Below, piece after piece: positions 39,701 to 47,300 of a stretch of DNA of 64,000 nt. Both the position numbers and the translations under genes were made by a program. The notes under the pieces are model-generated. The model was not told the origin of the DNA. It made no database searches and saw only the letters and a list, made by a program, of their open reading frames with translations. This DNA is from a virus, in IMG/VR virus record IMGVR_UViG_3300008954_000046, positions 1 to 64,000 of that record; one strand, given 5' to 3'. Each line of letters starts with the position of its first letter. Position 1 is the first letter of the stretch.

Positions 39701-39904
39701 GCATTAGGTGGAGGAAACGAAGATTTCATTTATTTAAATACGATTAGAACCTTAAATGAAGGCCATTATTGGAAACACCAACAGACAGAATATTGTATAA
39801 CGTTAGCTGTAGAAATACAAGGAAAAATGTTAATCAACACCAAAAGAATAAGAATTATGGGTAATCCACATAGTGGATGGCACATTAAATCACTAACTAG
39901 TTAA
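36725..39904 (+). CDS. structural protein, second N-terminal paralogue
   Basis: This 1059-residue protein shares the N-terminal module of its neighbours (LELFLTDKGKELMLEQNGLG, then FTLYDEDFDYRT). The central 800 residues are Cys-, Gly- and Ser-rich with low-complexity Thr/Gly stretches. The final 170 residues are more compact and charged (YDVLLTNESYMDDYKLTKGD), and could be a folding or trimerisation domain. It starts 8 bases after the first paralogue. A receptor-binding or decoration role is likely but not demonstrated. Confidence 0.75.
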   Translation: MGFLELGNIKIKTLELFLTDKGKELMLEQNGLGLHDLIRRFTLYDEDFDYRTTSLYWEDGLSPQPQNPNPPGSDQGLVNDFGLNPNTSSNPKADAPTSGTSAYFDITDVRGHRNRFIQNCFNFTAYTSGITECTNIYCFYDCTSVSEAIAIDAKAGIDTWTTGYRAANPDWFGKVFHVTLYGERWINSSYYPWHGELDTVSYSVSSSPNSPSTSMVNAATNSVYYPPGGGTSQIVASNPTGELYGVTGNFCGTESNNAYDASFQVLPPGTYLDDSGSPGSTASRGSKLVYYVTGCSHTQQTNTNHQGNLNKEIGPVNTSTHDLPYTATTTGTIWGIQPGGSLSPSFTHNSFVSFDPSQIDGDCAALDYWFTANLGMALFDDLCADNCCSDDYVETGSIFSCGCQVYDNVIQRSTGTTIQSTYGGLYPGFAYGICKHVNAGAGITAPGGVFSGSPIGQVAVTGSTVFNKSNYHYPCEIFKGGDRNVMIINMTDESAACKGNSWGGIFPLGEKKYYGKGSVSLGAPSVSTISQWGTYTGERGYHGGQGQAGGSTDDIDATFFGTASVKQAEAMGWNADGTQSLGPNGCHDLSGLMPDPQPTPDFQYGQDLFMRTLPFYDNFIGFAYPVVKDQNAWLFHYVQHVYGAVIGGTLDLSAGAPYEIPVNKTISQFTTSYQQGFGALSGANPYCELIPVIYHKPDPAIDGPYGPTKTPAWGNDGSGGCAGQMVPTTSCIESHTSTWAADYPSGLINYGWGINPTVGCLGGVPCSSSAIFTSQDFQNDLSAFISGGTRSIVELSGCTYCQCLPAVFINRIGPPDPVIVDSGCLCPDGTYSPACCPDVPDIVESLCGPHPTSSSTLRSVRTITPTNQSPTLDNSVDSNQVLRNYGGEGNWGNAQMMGGMDLSTVSLSKQRRGLSVDIKAQIQPFGYERNGETLLDYDVLLTNESYMDDYKLTKGDASYYWIIESGLEELRPGYIPRLKKCNQIDASEVRIKALGGGNEDFIYLNTIRTLNEGHYWKHQQTEYCITLAVEIQGKMLINTKRIRIMGNPHSGWHIKSLTS

Positions 39905-39961
39905 CAGTTTACAAATAATAAATGATTATTAAGATAATTATAGAATAAAGAATAAAAGAAA

Positions 39962-41656
39962 ATGGGATACGTAACAAGTGCATCTACAACTTATTTAGAC
40001 TTACATATGACAATGGCAGGTAGAAAATTACTTTTACAAGGTAGTCTATCTGACACTATAACACAATTTGCAATAGGAGATACAGATGTAGATTATAGAA
40101 ACGCTACGGGGGTTTTACCCGCGGGATATGTACCAGATGTCACTGGGTCTCATTTAAATTGTATATTTGGTGTTAATGATGGATATGATATTAAACGTAA
40201 GTTAGAGTATGTCTTAGGCCAAACCACTGTGAATCAGACAGCAGCCCAAACAGGACAGATAGTATCTGGGTTTAGAAATAATTCTGGTACTTTAGATTAT
40301 GCATCAGACGCAAATGTTACTTTTTATGTCGCGGATATGTTTACTGGATTAAAGGCCCTCTCAATGACACAAATAGGTTTCCATCAATGGAATGGTTTAA
40401 CCGCAAATACATTTACTAATTACTATAAAACAATTTCGGATAGTAGTGGAAGAAATTATGGAGGAAGGTATACTCAGTTATTCGAGGATATGGAATATGG
40501 GTTAGGTAGAGGATGGTTCGTAGACCTGTCAGAAGGTTTTTACGCATCCATTGCTGGAAACATGCAAAATGTGAGTATTAGTATAGAACCTGAATCACCT
40601 AAAGATGCAGTCTTATTAAGAAAATTAAGTAGTGCAGCGTTTGTTAGTTCTAATAATACCACTATAACTAATAGTACAGAGAGAAGTGCAAAAATAGGTA
40701 CTAAAAGAACCAGAGCTTACGTTTCTCCATTTACGGTGGCGGTATCTGGAGTAAAAAATACTGAAGGAGGCACATACAATGGTTCTGGACCCCTATCAAT
40801 ATGTAATGCATTAGGAGATTATGGGTATGTCTTAGGTGATATCATTAATAAAAAGGTTGGGTATTATCCAGAATATGGAATAGGTGAAAATGCAGGAGGA
40901 TACTATCATCCCCAAATTATTGAAAATAGTAATTATGCACAAACACTAAATGAATCAGGTTTAGATACCTTAGCACCCGCAGCAAGGATTTTAGATAATA
41001 ATAATGCGAAAACCAATTATTACTATCCTTTACAAACTAATCAACTTAATACTGACCCAGGAGACAGAAGGTTCCAAGGTAAGGCAGCAGGAGATTATTT
41101 AGGAACTACAGGTGTACGAAATTCAACAACCTCCACTGAAACAGCATTAAACTTCTTTGTTGGAACACCAGAGTTAGAGTTATCAACCCAGTCAACAGGA
41201 AAACAACCTTTATCTTTAAGAACGGTACGAGCTAATATGTCACAAGAACCTAATTTAGGATTAAGTAGAATAGTACAACAAACAGAAGACTTCTTCTATG
41301 CATTGAGTAAAGACCCAGAATCTTCAAGTTGGGTTACGGTGAGTGGGTCTGGTAAGAATGCAGTATATTCGTTTACTATTAATTTAAGAGTTTCACCACA
41401 ATTAGAGAAAGATAGATATAAGTCAGCAAAATTAGCACTTTCCTTTGTATTTAGTATTCCTGCTTTACAACCAACCCTAACATGGGTAGAACCTACTCCA
41501 GAAACTGGGGGGAGATGGTTAATGTTCGGAGATTCAACAGTACAAATATTTGGTGAAGGATATAAGTCTTTAGCGGGACATTACGCTACTAACCCTACGA
41601 ATCTTGTTAATGTAAGTGGGGGAAGCATATATAGAAAAGTTACAATAAATCAATAA
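39962..41656 (+). CDS. structural protein, third N-terminal paralogue
   Basis: This 564-residue protein starts with the same module (LHMTMAGRKLLLQGSLSDTI, then FAIGDTDVDYRNA). Unlike its two paralogues it has very few cysteines in the rest of the chain and ends in a beta-rich domain (TLTWVEPTPETGGRWLMFGD) of unknown type. It lies after a 57-base AT-rich gap and 4 bases before a small downstream gene. It probably occupies the same kind of attachment site as the other two. Confidence 0.75.
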   Translation: MGYVTSASTTYLDLHMTMAGRKLLLQGSLSDTITQFAIGDTDVDYRNATGVLPAGYVPDVTGSHLNCIFGVNDGYDIKRKLEYVLGQTTVNQTAAQTGQIVSGFRNNSGTLDYASDANVTFYVADMFTGLKALSMTQIGFHQWNGLTANTFTNYYKTISDSSGRNYGGRYTQLFEDMEYGLGRGWFVDLSEGFYASIAGNMQNVSISIEPESPKDAVLLRKLSSAAFVSSNNTTITNSTERSAKIGTKRTRAYVSPFTVAVSGVKNTEGGTYNGSGPLSICNALGDYGYVLGDIINKKVGYYPEYGIGENAGGYYHPQIIENSNYAQTLNESGLDTLAPAARILDNNNAKTNYYYPLQTNQLNTDPGDRRFQGKAAGDYLGTTGVRNSTTSTETALNFFVGTPELELSTQSTGKQPLSLRTVRANMSQEPNLGLSRIVQQTEDFFYALSKDPESSSWVTVSGSGKNAVYSFTINLRVSPQLEKDRYKSAKLALSFVFSIPALQPTLTWVEPTPETGGRWLMFGDSTVQIFGEGYKSLAGHYATNPTNLVNVSGGSIYRKVTINQ

Positions 41657-41660
41657 AATT

Positions 41661-42089
41661 ATGGTAGGAGAAATAACAAATAATTTAGTAGTCAATTTTA
41701 ACGACAATTTTGGAAGAAATAATTCAATGGATTATGCTAAAGGAGGAGTAGCTTATATCGATAGAGGTAATACTCAAGCAGGAAATCTAACTGGTAATGT
41801 TACTTATGGAGAAAAGGCAAGTTTAAGTTATGGTCCAGCAAAATTATTATCAGTAGCTAATGAACAAGGAAATTATTCTAAAGGTGGGAAAATGTTCGCT
41901 ACAGAATCTTCAGTAATTAAGAGTTATGTAAATAGAGGAGATAAAAAAACGTCCCCACTTTACTATCAACGATTTTTCTTCCCAGGTAAAACAACTTTAC
42001 CATGGCAGACTAATAATACGTTGGGAGCAGCATCCGCGAGTCCTCTCAATCCTAATATAACCCCACGAGGAGGAAGTGCAGGCTATTAA
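41661..42089 (+). CDS. small putative structural protein
   Basis: This 142-residue protein is rich in Gly, Asn, Ser and Lys, with no membrane segment or cysteine. The segment MDYAKGGVAYIDRGNTQAGN and the Pro/Gly-rich tail (NITPRGGSAGY) do not identify a family. It is wedged between a paralogous fibre-type gene and the 42114 gene, so it may be a connector or accessory tail protein. Confidence 0.65.
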   Translation: MVGEITNNLVVNFNDNFGRNNSMDYAKGGVAYIDRGNTQAGNLTGNVTYGEKASLSYGPAKLLSVANEQGNYSKGGKMFATESSVIKSYVNRGDKKTSPLYYQRFFFPGKTTLPWQTNNTLGAASASPLNPNITPRGGSAGY

Positions 42090-42113
42090 TAAAAAGAGAT
42101 AAAATAAGAAAAC

Positions 42114-43292
42114 ATGGAATATAAAAATATAGCACCAGGCGATAAAACAGTACAAAGTGAAATTATACCTTTTGGAACCCTAAACCCCAACTTCAATGGA
42201 TATAATTCGTTAACTGGAACCAATTTACGATTTACAGTAGCACAAAGAAATCCTAATAATGGGAGAGTGTTTTCTAACCTTTACCCAGCATTTAGTTTAC
42301 CTACAGCAAATTTTGAAGTCACAGGATGGGATATAGATTGGGGGTCTAATTCATTAAGTGAGATTGATAGTGCGGGGGAAGTACTAGTGGTAGAATTTCC
42401 AAAAAATACATATGGGGAATTAATTGATGGAAGAACTATTAAATTAGACATAAATGTAAACAGTGGGAGTACACCCAACAATTTCTTTGTTAATTGTTAC
42501 AGTTCATACTTTGCAGGATTTAACGCATCGAGTGACCCAAGTGCAGAAGCAGAAGTGTTTGGACACACTTCAGCTTTTAATTATGTTCCACCAGTAAGTA
42601 ATCCAGGGGTAGGAGATTTGAGTACGAATGTTGCATTTTTATTTAGTGACCAAATTAAACCACCTGTTGCAGGAGGAAGTTGGTCGGACGGATATACACT
42701 TACACAAATTCCTAAAGGATATACAGATGGAGTAGAGACCGCTTACAATTTTGATAATGGTAAAGTAATTGGTACTTCTACTGATGGTGGTAGTGGAATG
42801 GACACTCCAGTGGGTGTTTGTTATTTAGATAAAGGGTTCTGTGTAGTAACACACCCAACCCTTGTAAATAATTGGAATTTCTCTGCATCTACTAAAATAG
42901 GAACAGGAATAGCATATACAGGGACAAGTTCTGGAGCCACTCAAGTATTTTTCAATGGAGGAAATACCCAAGCAACCTTCTTTAGTTTTGAAAAACAATG
43001 GGTATTAAATGTGTTATGTAGAGCAGAATCTAATGAATTTTATTTAACTCAAAATACAACCGCAGCCGATTTAAATCCTACAGTCGTAACAGGACCAGTA
43101 CTTTTACCTAATACTAATGAACTAGGAGCGGGAACCTTTTATGATTTAGATAGTGTGCAAAAACCAGCATATATTACAGAAGTCGCCTTATATGACCAAA
43201 ATGGAACGATGTTAGCAATTGCAAAACCAGATAGACCAGTTAAGAAATTATCTAATGAACCAGCATATTTTAATTTAAAATTTAGATTTTAA
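42114..43292 (+). CDS. structural protein sharing C-terminal domain with 34227 product
   Basis: This 392-residue protein ends in ITEVALYDQNGTMLAIAKPD, then PVKKLSNEP, which matches the last 40 residues of the 829-residue protein at 34227. Both therefore appear to use the same C-terminal domain with unrelated N-terminal parts. The rest is beta-rich with Asn, Gly and Ser. It closes the structural block; the RuvC-like gene starts 1 base after its stop, so the change of function occurs without a transcriptional gap. Confidence 0.7.
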   Translation: MEYKNIAPGDKTVQSEIIPFGTLNPNFNGYNSLTGTNLRFTVAQRNPNNGRVFSNLYPAFSLPTANFEVTGWDIDWGSNSLSEIDSAGEVLVVEFPKNTYGELIDGRTIKLDINVNSGSTPNNFFVNCYSSYFAGFNASSDPSAEAEVFGHTSAFNYVPPVSNPGVGDLSTNVAFLFSDQIKPPVAGGSWSDGYTLTQIPKGYTDGVETAYNFDNGKVIGTSTDGGSGMDTPVGVCYLDKGFCVVTHPTLVNNWNFSASTKIGTGIAYTGTSSGATQVFFNGGNTQATFFSFEKQWVLNVLCRAESNEFYLTQNTTAADLNPTVVTGPVLLPNTNELGAGTFYDLDSVQKPAYITEVALYDQNGTMLAIAKPDRPVKKLSNEPAYFNLKFRF

Positions 43293-43293
43293 T

Positions 43294-43887
43294 ATGGAAT
43301 TCACTAAACTACCAAAAGTATTAGGGTTAGACATTTCTACTAAAACAATAGGATGGGCATTATTTGATATGAGTAGTAAACAATTATTAGAGTTAACCCA
43401 TTTTACTCCTAACATTAAACCTAAACCAGCAGACAAAATAGAGGAAAATCTTAAAAAAGCTAATGCGTTTGAGAAGAAATTAGAAGAAGTAAAAGATTTA
43501 GGGATTGTAGAAGTTATAATAGAAGAACCTTTACTGACTTCTAATAATCTATATACCGTAGGTACCTTATTAAGATATAACTCCATGATAGTTAAGGTAG
43601 TATATGATGTATTAGGGTTGATACCTAAATTTGTTTCCACTTATAATGCTAGAAAATTTGCCTTTCCTAAACTAGTGAGAGAAAATATAAAAGGTAAAAA
43701 AGTTCTTTTTGGAGGGTATCCAAAAGGATGTAATAAAAAACAAATAGTGTGGGAGCACGTAAGAGAATCTGAACCACAGATTAAATGGTTCTATACTCGT
43801 AATAATACTCTTAAAAAAGAATGTTTTGATATGGCAGATGCATACACGTGTGTAATAGGACACATGAAGAAAGAAGGTATCTGGTAA
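43294..43887 (+). CDS. RuvC-like Holliday junction resolvase
   Basis: This 197-residue protein has the RNase H-fold pattern of RuvC: VLGLDISTKTIGWALF with Asp13 on the first strand, EVIIEEPLL with Glu77/Glu78 after the fourth strand, and CFDMADAYTCVIG near residues 175-187 with the final acidic pair. It would cut branched recombination intermediates, a role filled in T4 by the unrelated gp49 endonuclease VII. RuvC-like resolvases occur in other phages. It leads the second replication and recombination cluster (primase, nuclease, gp47 and gp46). Confidence 0.8.
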   Translation: MEFTKLPKVLGLDISTKTIGWALFDMSSKQLLELTHFTPNIKPKPADKIEENLKKANAFEKKLEEVKDLGIVEVIIEEPLLTSNNLYTVGTLLRYNSMIVKVVYDVLGLIPKFVSTYNARKFAFPKLVRENIKGKKVLFGGYPKGCNKKQIVWEHVRESEPQIKWFYTRNNTLKKECFDMADAYTCVIGHMKKEGIW

Positions 43888-43926
43888 AAAGTTGACTAAC
43901 ATTCAAATGTTGTGTAAATTTCTAAC

Positions 43927-44859
43927 ATGACAGATTTCGATTTAATAGTTGATACATTGGGAGATATCTTCGGACAATGGAAGAATCATAATTCCCATTC
44001 AGGACAAATTTCTTTTGATTGCCCTACATGTTCTTATGACATAAAAGGACTTGAGGACGGGGACGGAAAAGGAAATTTAGAAATCAATTATAAAAAACAT
44101 ATATATAAGTGTTGGGCTTGTTCCGACACACACAATACTAAAGGACGACTCAGTTATCTGATAAGGAAATGGGGGTCAAAACAACAATTTAAAATATTTA
44201 ATCTCACTAACCCTCGTAATAGAGATGGATTAAATGGTGAGGAAGAGGTTTATGAGGATATAAAAATACCTGAAGGATACAATCTCGTATCGGAAGGAAA
44301 TGTGCTTTCCCCCCAGTATAAAGAAGCTTATAATTATCTTATTAAACGAGGAATCACTAAAGATATAATGGTGAAATATAAGTTAGGGTACACCACTGAA
44401 GGACCGTATAGTCACCGAATAATAGTACCTTCTTATGATAAAGAAGAGGAATTGAATTACTTTGTTGCAAGAAGTTATGTAAGGACTAAATTAAAATATA
44501 AAAATCCCAAAGTTCAGAAGGAGAATATAATTTTTAATGAACATAAAATTAAATGGAATGAGGACATCTATCTCGTTGAGGGGGTTTTTGATATGTTCTT
44601 CTTACCTAACGCTATACCTTTATTGGGTAAAAATATTTCGGACTACATGTGGTCTAGTTTATATAAAAAAGCCCAAAAAAATATTATTATATGTTTAGAT
44701 GGTGATGCATGGGAATCCGCTAGAATATTGTATAAAAAGTTAAATGGGGGGAGACTCCATTCACGAGTAAGATTATTGAAACTCCCTAAAGATAAAGATA
44801 TTGGGGATTTAAAAGGAAATATAGAATCCTTAGAATTAATAGAATTAGAAAAAGATTAA
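43927..44859 (+). CDS. 61: DNA primase, gp61-like
   Basis: This 310-residue protein has the two parts expected of a phage primase. A zinc-binding domain shows FDCPTCSYD (about residues 31-39) and KCWACSDTH (about 59-67). A TOPRIM domain shows IYLVEGVFDMFFLP with Glu218 and IIICLDGDAWES with the DxD acidic pair near 258-260. It is close in length to T4 gp61 (342 residues) and would make RNA primers for the gp41 helicase complex. It starts 39 bases after the resolvase and ends 1 base before the next gene. Confidence 0.85.
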   Translation: MTDFDLIVDTLGDIFGQWKNHNSHSGQISFDCPTCSYDIKGLEDGDGKGNLEINYKKHIYKCWACSDTHNTKGRLSYLIRKWGSKQQFKIFNLTNPRNRDGLNGEEEVYEDIKIPEGYNLVSEGNVLSPQYKEAYNYLIKRGITKDIMVKYKLGYTTEGPYSHRIIVPSYDKEEELNYFVARSYVRTKLKYKNPKVQKENIIFNEHKIKWNEDIYLVEGVFDMFFLPNAIPLLGKNISDYMWSSLYKKAQKNIIICLDGDAWESARILYKKLNGGRLHSRVRLLKLPKDKDIGDLKGNIESLELIELEKD

Positions 44860-44860
44860 A

Positions 44861-45631
44861 ATGGATATAAGTGTAGAATTAAGTGTGTTTAATAATATTA
44901 AATATTATGATGAACCACATGAATATTATATAGATGGACGGAAGATGACTTCTGCCACTCGATTAATAGGTAAATTTAAACAAGAATTTGACTCGGATTA
45001 TTGGTCAAAAAAGAAAGCAGATGAACGAAACATAACGCAAGAGGAAATATTAGCGGAATGGAAATATAAGTCTGACTATTCCTGTGAGAAAGGAACTCTT
45101 TTTCATGAATATGCAGAGAATTATTTGAATAATAAAGTATTCCCCTACCCAGAAGATAAGGTAAGAAAGGTATTGGGTAATAATGATATAAAAAAGGATT
45201 TCGATAAAGTTGTAGAATTATTTCATAACTTTTATGAAGAATCTTATGGTAAATTAATACCTATAAAATCGGAGGTTATCGTTGGAGATGAAGAATTAGG
45301 GATATGTGGAATGGTAGACCAATTATTTTGGAATAATAAATCCGAAGAATTACAAATTTGGGATTGGAAAACTAATAAAAAAATTGGAAGGAATAATAGA
45401 TGGCAACAGTTCAAAGAACCTATTTCTCATTTAGATGTTTGTGAATTTAACACATATTCCTTACAATTATCTTTATATCGTTACCTTATAGAGAAGAATA
45501 CTAACCTAGAGTTAGGAGATTCTTACATTGTTTGGTTTAATGAAAAGAATGATAAGTATGAACCCATCAAGTGCAGAGATTATAGGGAAGAAATACAATT
45601 ATTAATAAAAGAATTTAAAAAAGATGATTAA
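44861..45631 (+). CDS. PD-(D/E)XK nuclease, RecB/Cas4-like
   Basis: This 256-residue protein resembles the RecB-family exonuclease domain. The N-terminal HEYYIDGRKMTSATRLIG strand-helix is typical. A KGTLFHEYAENYL motif (about residues 77-89) holds the conserved His/Glu. LGICGMVDQLFWN (about 147-159) has the first metal-binding Asp, and LQIWDWKTNKK (about 164-174) is the D-x-K signature. No Cys cluster is visible, so it lacks the iron-sulfur site of Cas4. It is likely a processing nuclease for recombination. It overlaps the gp47 gene by 8 bases. Confidence 0.8.
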   Translation: MDISVELSVFNNIKYYDEPHEYYIDGRKMTSATRLIGKFKQEFDSDYWSKKKADERNITQEEILAEWKYKSDYSCEKGTLFHEYAENYLNNKVFPYPEDKVRKVLGNNDIKKDFDKVVELFHNFYEESYGKLIPIKSEVIVGDEELGICGMVDQLFWNNKSEELQIWDWKTNKKIGRNNRWQQFKEPISHLDVCEFNTYSLQLSLYRYLIEKNTNLELGDSYIVWFNEKNDKYEPIKCRDYREEIQLLIKEFKKDD

Positions 45632-46406
45632 AAAGATAATCCATTTTTCTGATTTACATTTACGTCTCTTCAAAGAACATGAGAGATATAGAGCAACATT
45701 AGAAGAGTGCTTGGAAAAGTGGAAAAAAGAAAAACCCGATAGGATTGTTTTTACGGGAGACCTAGTACACTCCAAGAATCAGATGTCACCAGAACTTATA
45801 AATATGGTTAGTTGGATTCTTAAATCATGTGCTGATATTAGTAAAACAGTTATTCTTATAGGTAATCATGATTTTGTAGAAAATAACCAAGATAGATTAG
45901 ATGCTTTATCCCCGATAATTGAAAATCTTAATAATGAAAACATAGTCTATTATAAAGAAACTGGTGCTTATCTTGATGATAATGTAGTGTGGTGTGTCTA
46001 TTCTTTAGTAGACCACAATAAGAGACCAACCTTTAATAAAGAGGAAGGATTGTCCTATATAGGATTATTTCATGGAACCATTGAAGGGTCCACTACAGAC
46101 TTAGGATTCTTTTTTGAGTCAGGATATAGTTTAGACCGATTTGATGGGTTAGACGTAGTCCTAGCGGGCGATATACATAAAAGACAGGTATACGACATTG
46201 AAGGTGGGAATAAAGCTTATATGGTGGGTTCCCTCCTACAACAAAATTTTGGAGAAACAATAACAAATCATGGTTATGGGGTTTACGAAGTTGATAAAAA
46301 TACCTATAATTTTATAGATGTTAAAAGTACTTCACCTTACCTTAATTTTAAAATAAAAGATATAACAGATATTGAAAATGGAAAAGAAAAACTCACTAAC
46401 CTTTAA
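45624..46406 (+). CDS. 47: recombination nuclease subunit gp47 (SbcD/Mre11-like)
   Basis: This 260-residue protein is a calcineurin-like phosphoesterase of the SbcD/Mre11 type. Metal-binding motifs occur in order: HFSDLHL (6-12), FTGDLVHS (about 43-50), IGNHDF (about 92-97), FHGTIEG (about 150) and LAGDIHKRQ (about 183-191). T4 gp47 has 339 residues, so the C-terminal capping region is shorter here. The partner gp46 is encoded at 47301 but two genes intervene. The end overlaps the next gene by 29 bases. It would resect double-strand ends in recombination-dependent replication. Confidence 0.85.
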   Translation: MIKKIIHFSDLHLRLFKEHERYRATLEECLEKWKKEKPDRIVFTGDLVHSKNQMSPELINMVSWILKSCADISKTVILIGNHDFVENNQDRLDALSPIIENLNNENIVYYKETGAYLDDNVVWCVYSLVDHNKRPTFNKEEGLSYIGLFHGTIEGSTTDLGFFFESGYSLDRFDGLDVVLAGDIHKRQVYDIEGGNKAYMVGSLLQQNFGETITNHGYGVYEVDKNTYNFIDVKSTSPYLNFKIKDITDIENGKEKLTNL

Positions 46407-46980
46407 AATACCATCTACTCTTGATAAAGAGATAGAAATGTTTTGTGAATTAAACGAAATAGAGGATAAAGATGAACTTATCTTAGGGTGTATTAAAGGT
46501 GGATTTGCGATAGAAAAATTCGGAAGAACACCTGTTAAAGGAGGTAAAGAAATAATAGAAAAAGAGATTGAAGTAGAGGTAGAAAAAGAAGTGATTAAAG
46601 AAATAGAAAAGATTGTAGAAGTACCAGTAGAAAAAATAATAGAAGTGCCTGTAGAAAAAATAGTTGAAGTAGAAAAAGTAATTACAGATAATAGTAAGAT
46701 TCAAGAGTATGTAGAAAAAGTTAATAAACTCACTATAGGTAACAATGAACTTTTAAAGAAGTTAGAAAATATAAATCACGAGAATAGAGAAATGAAAGTA
46801 CAAATGCATAATAAGAACGTGATGAATGATGCAGCAAGAAATTTGGAAAAGGAGAATAAAGAATTAAAAGAAAAAATAAACGAATATGAGGATGTTCTTA
46901 ACCACTTTAGAAGATTCAGTGGGTCAAAAACTACTCATTTAAAATCATCAAGATTAGATGATGAATTATATACAGATTAA
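46378..46980 (+). CDS. coiled-coil protein with VEVPVEKI repeats
   Basis: This 200-residue protein begins at ATG 46378; a TTG at 46372 is also in frame. The first 45 residues (LTFKIPSTLDKEIEMFCELN) look like a small helical, perhaps ribbon-helix-helix-like, domain. Residues 60-100 are a run of charged repeats (EVPVEKIIEVPVEKIVEVEK), and residues 105-175 form a strong coiled coil (ENKELKEKINEYEDVLNHFR). It is located between gp47 and gp46 and overlaps gp47 by 29 bases, so it may work with that complex. No function is known to me. Confidence 0.75.
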   Translation: MEKKNSLTFKIPSTLDKEIEMFCELNEIEDKDELILGCIKGGFAIEKFGRTPVKGGKEIIEKEIEVEVEKEVIKEIEKIVEVPVEKIIEVPVEKIVEVEKVITDNSKIQEYVEKVNKLTIGNNELLKKLENINHENREMKVQMHNKNVMNDAARNLEKENKELKEKINEYEDVLNHFRRFSGSKTTHLKSSRLDDELYTD

Positions 46981-46983
46981 AAG

Positions 46984-47298
46984 ATGGAATTAATTATTTG
47001 GATTTTAGCAGCTTATGGAATGTCCCAAATCTTAGTATTTGGTAGTATATTCGACACACCAAGAAATTGGATAACAAAATACTCAAAGTTCTTGGGTGAT
47101 TTACTGGGATGCATGATGTGCACCTCCACCTGGGTAGGATTCTTTTATTCCTTAACATTTTACTCCCCAACCGCATCTATGATAATAGTTCCATATACTA
47201 ACGTATTTTTTGATGGTATGTTAGCAAGTGGTGGTGTATGGGCAATAAACGCAATAATTGAATGGTTCGAAGAGAATAAACCAGATAAAAAGGATTAA
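46984..47298 (+). CDS. small membrane protein, DUF1360-like
   Basis: This 104-residue protein has hydrophobic stretches at about residues 3-20, 48-64 and 66-90. The motif LLGCMMCTSTWVGFF (about 40-54) resembles the C.xC...W.G signature of DUF1360 membrane proteins found in phages and Bacillus spores. Its function is not known. It starts 3 bases after the coiled-coil gene and ends 2 bases before gp46, so it is cotranscribed with recombination genes although it probably sits in the host membrane. Confidence 0.75.
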   Translation: MELIIWILAAYGMSQILVFGSIFDTPRNWITKYSKFLGDLLGCMMCTSTWVGFFYSLTFYSPTASMIIVPYTNVFFDGMLASGGVWAINAIIEWFEENKPDKKD

Positions 47299-47300
47299 CT

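Noticed and set aside
44861-45631. Possible Cas4 protein and therefore a link to CRISPR
   Set aside because: The cysteine cluster of Cas4 is missing, and no repeats or other cas genes are present; a RecB-type phage nuclease is the simpler reading.
46483-46704. Phe/Tyr-rich 73-residue minus-strand frame
   Set aside because: It is the antisense of the Glu/Lys-rich VEVPVEKI repeat and only reflects that composition.
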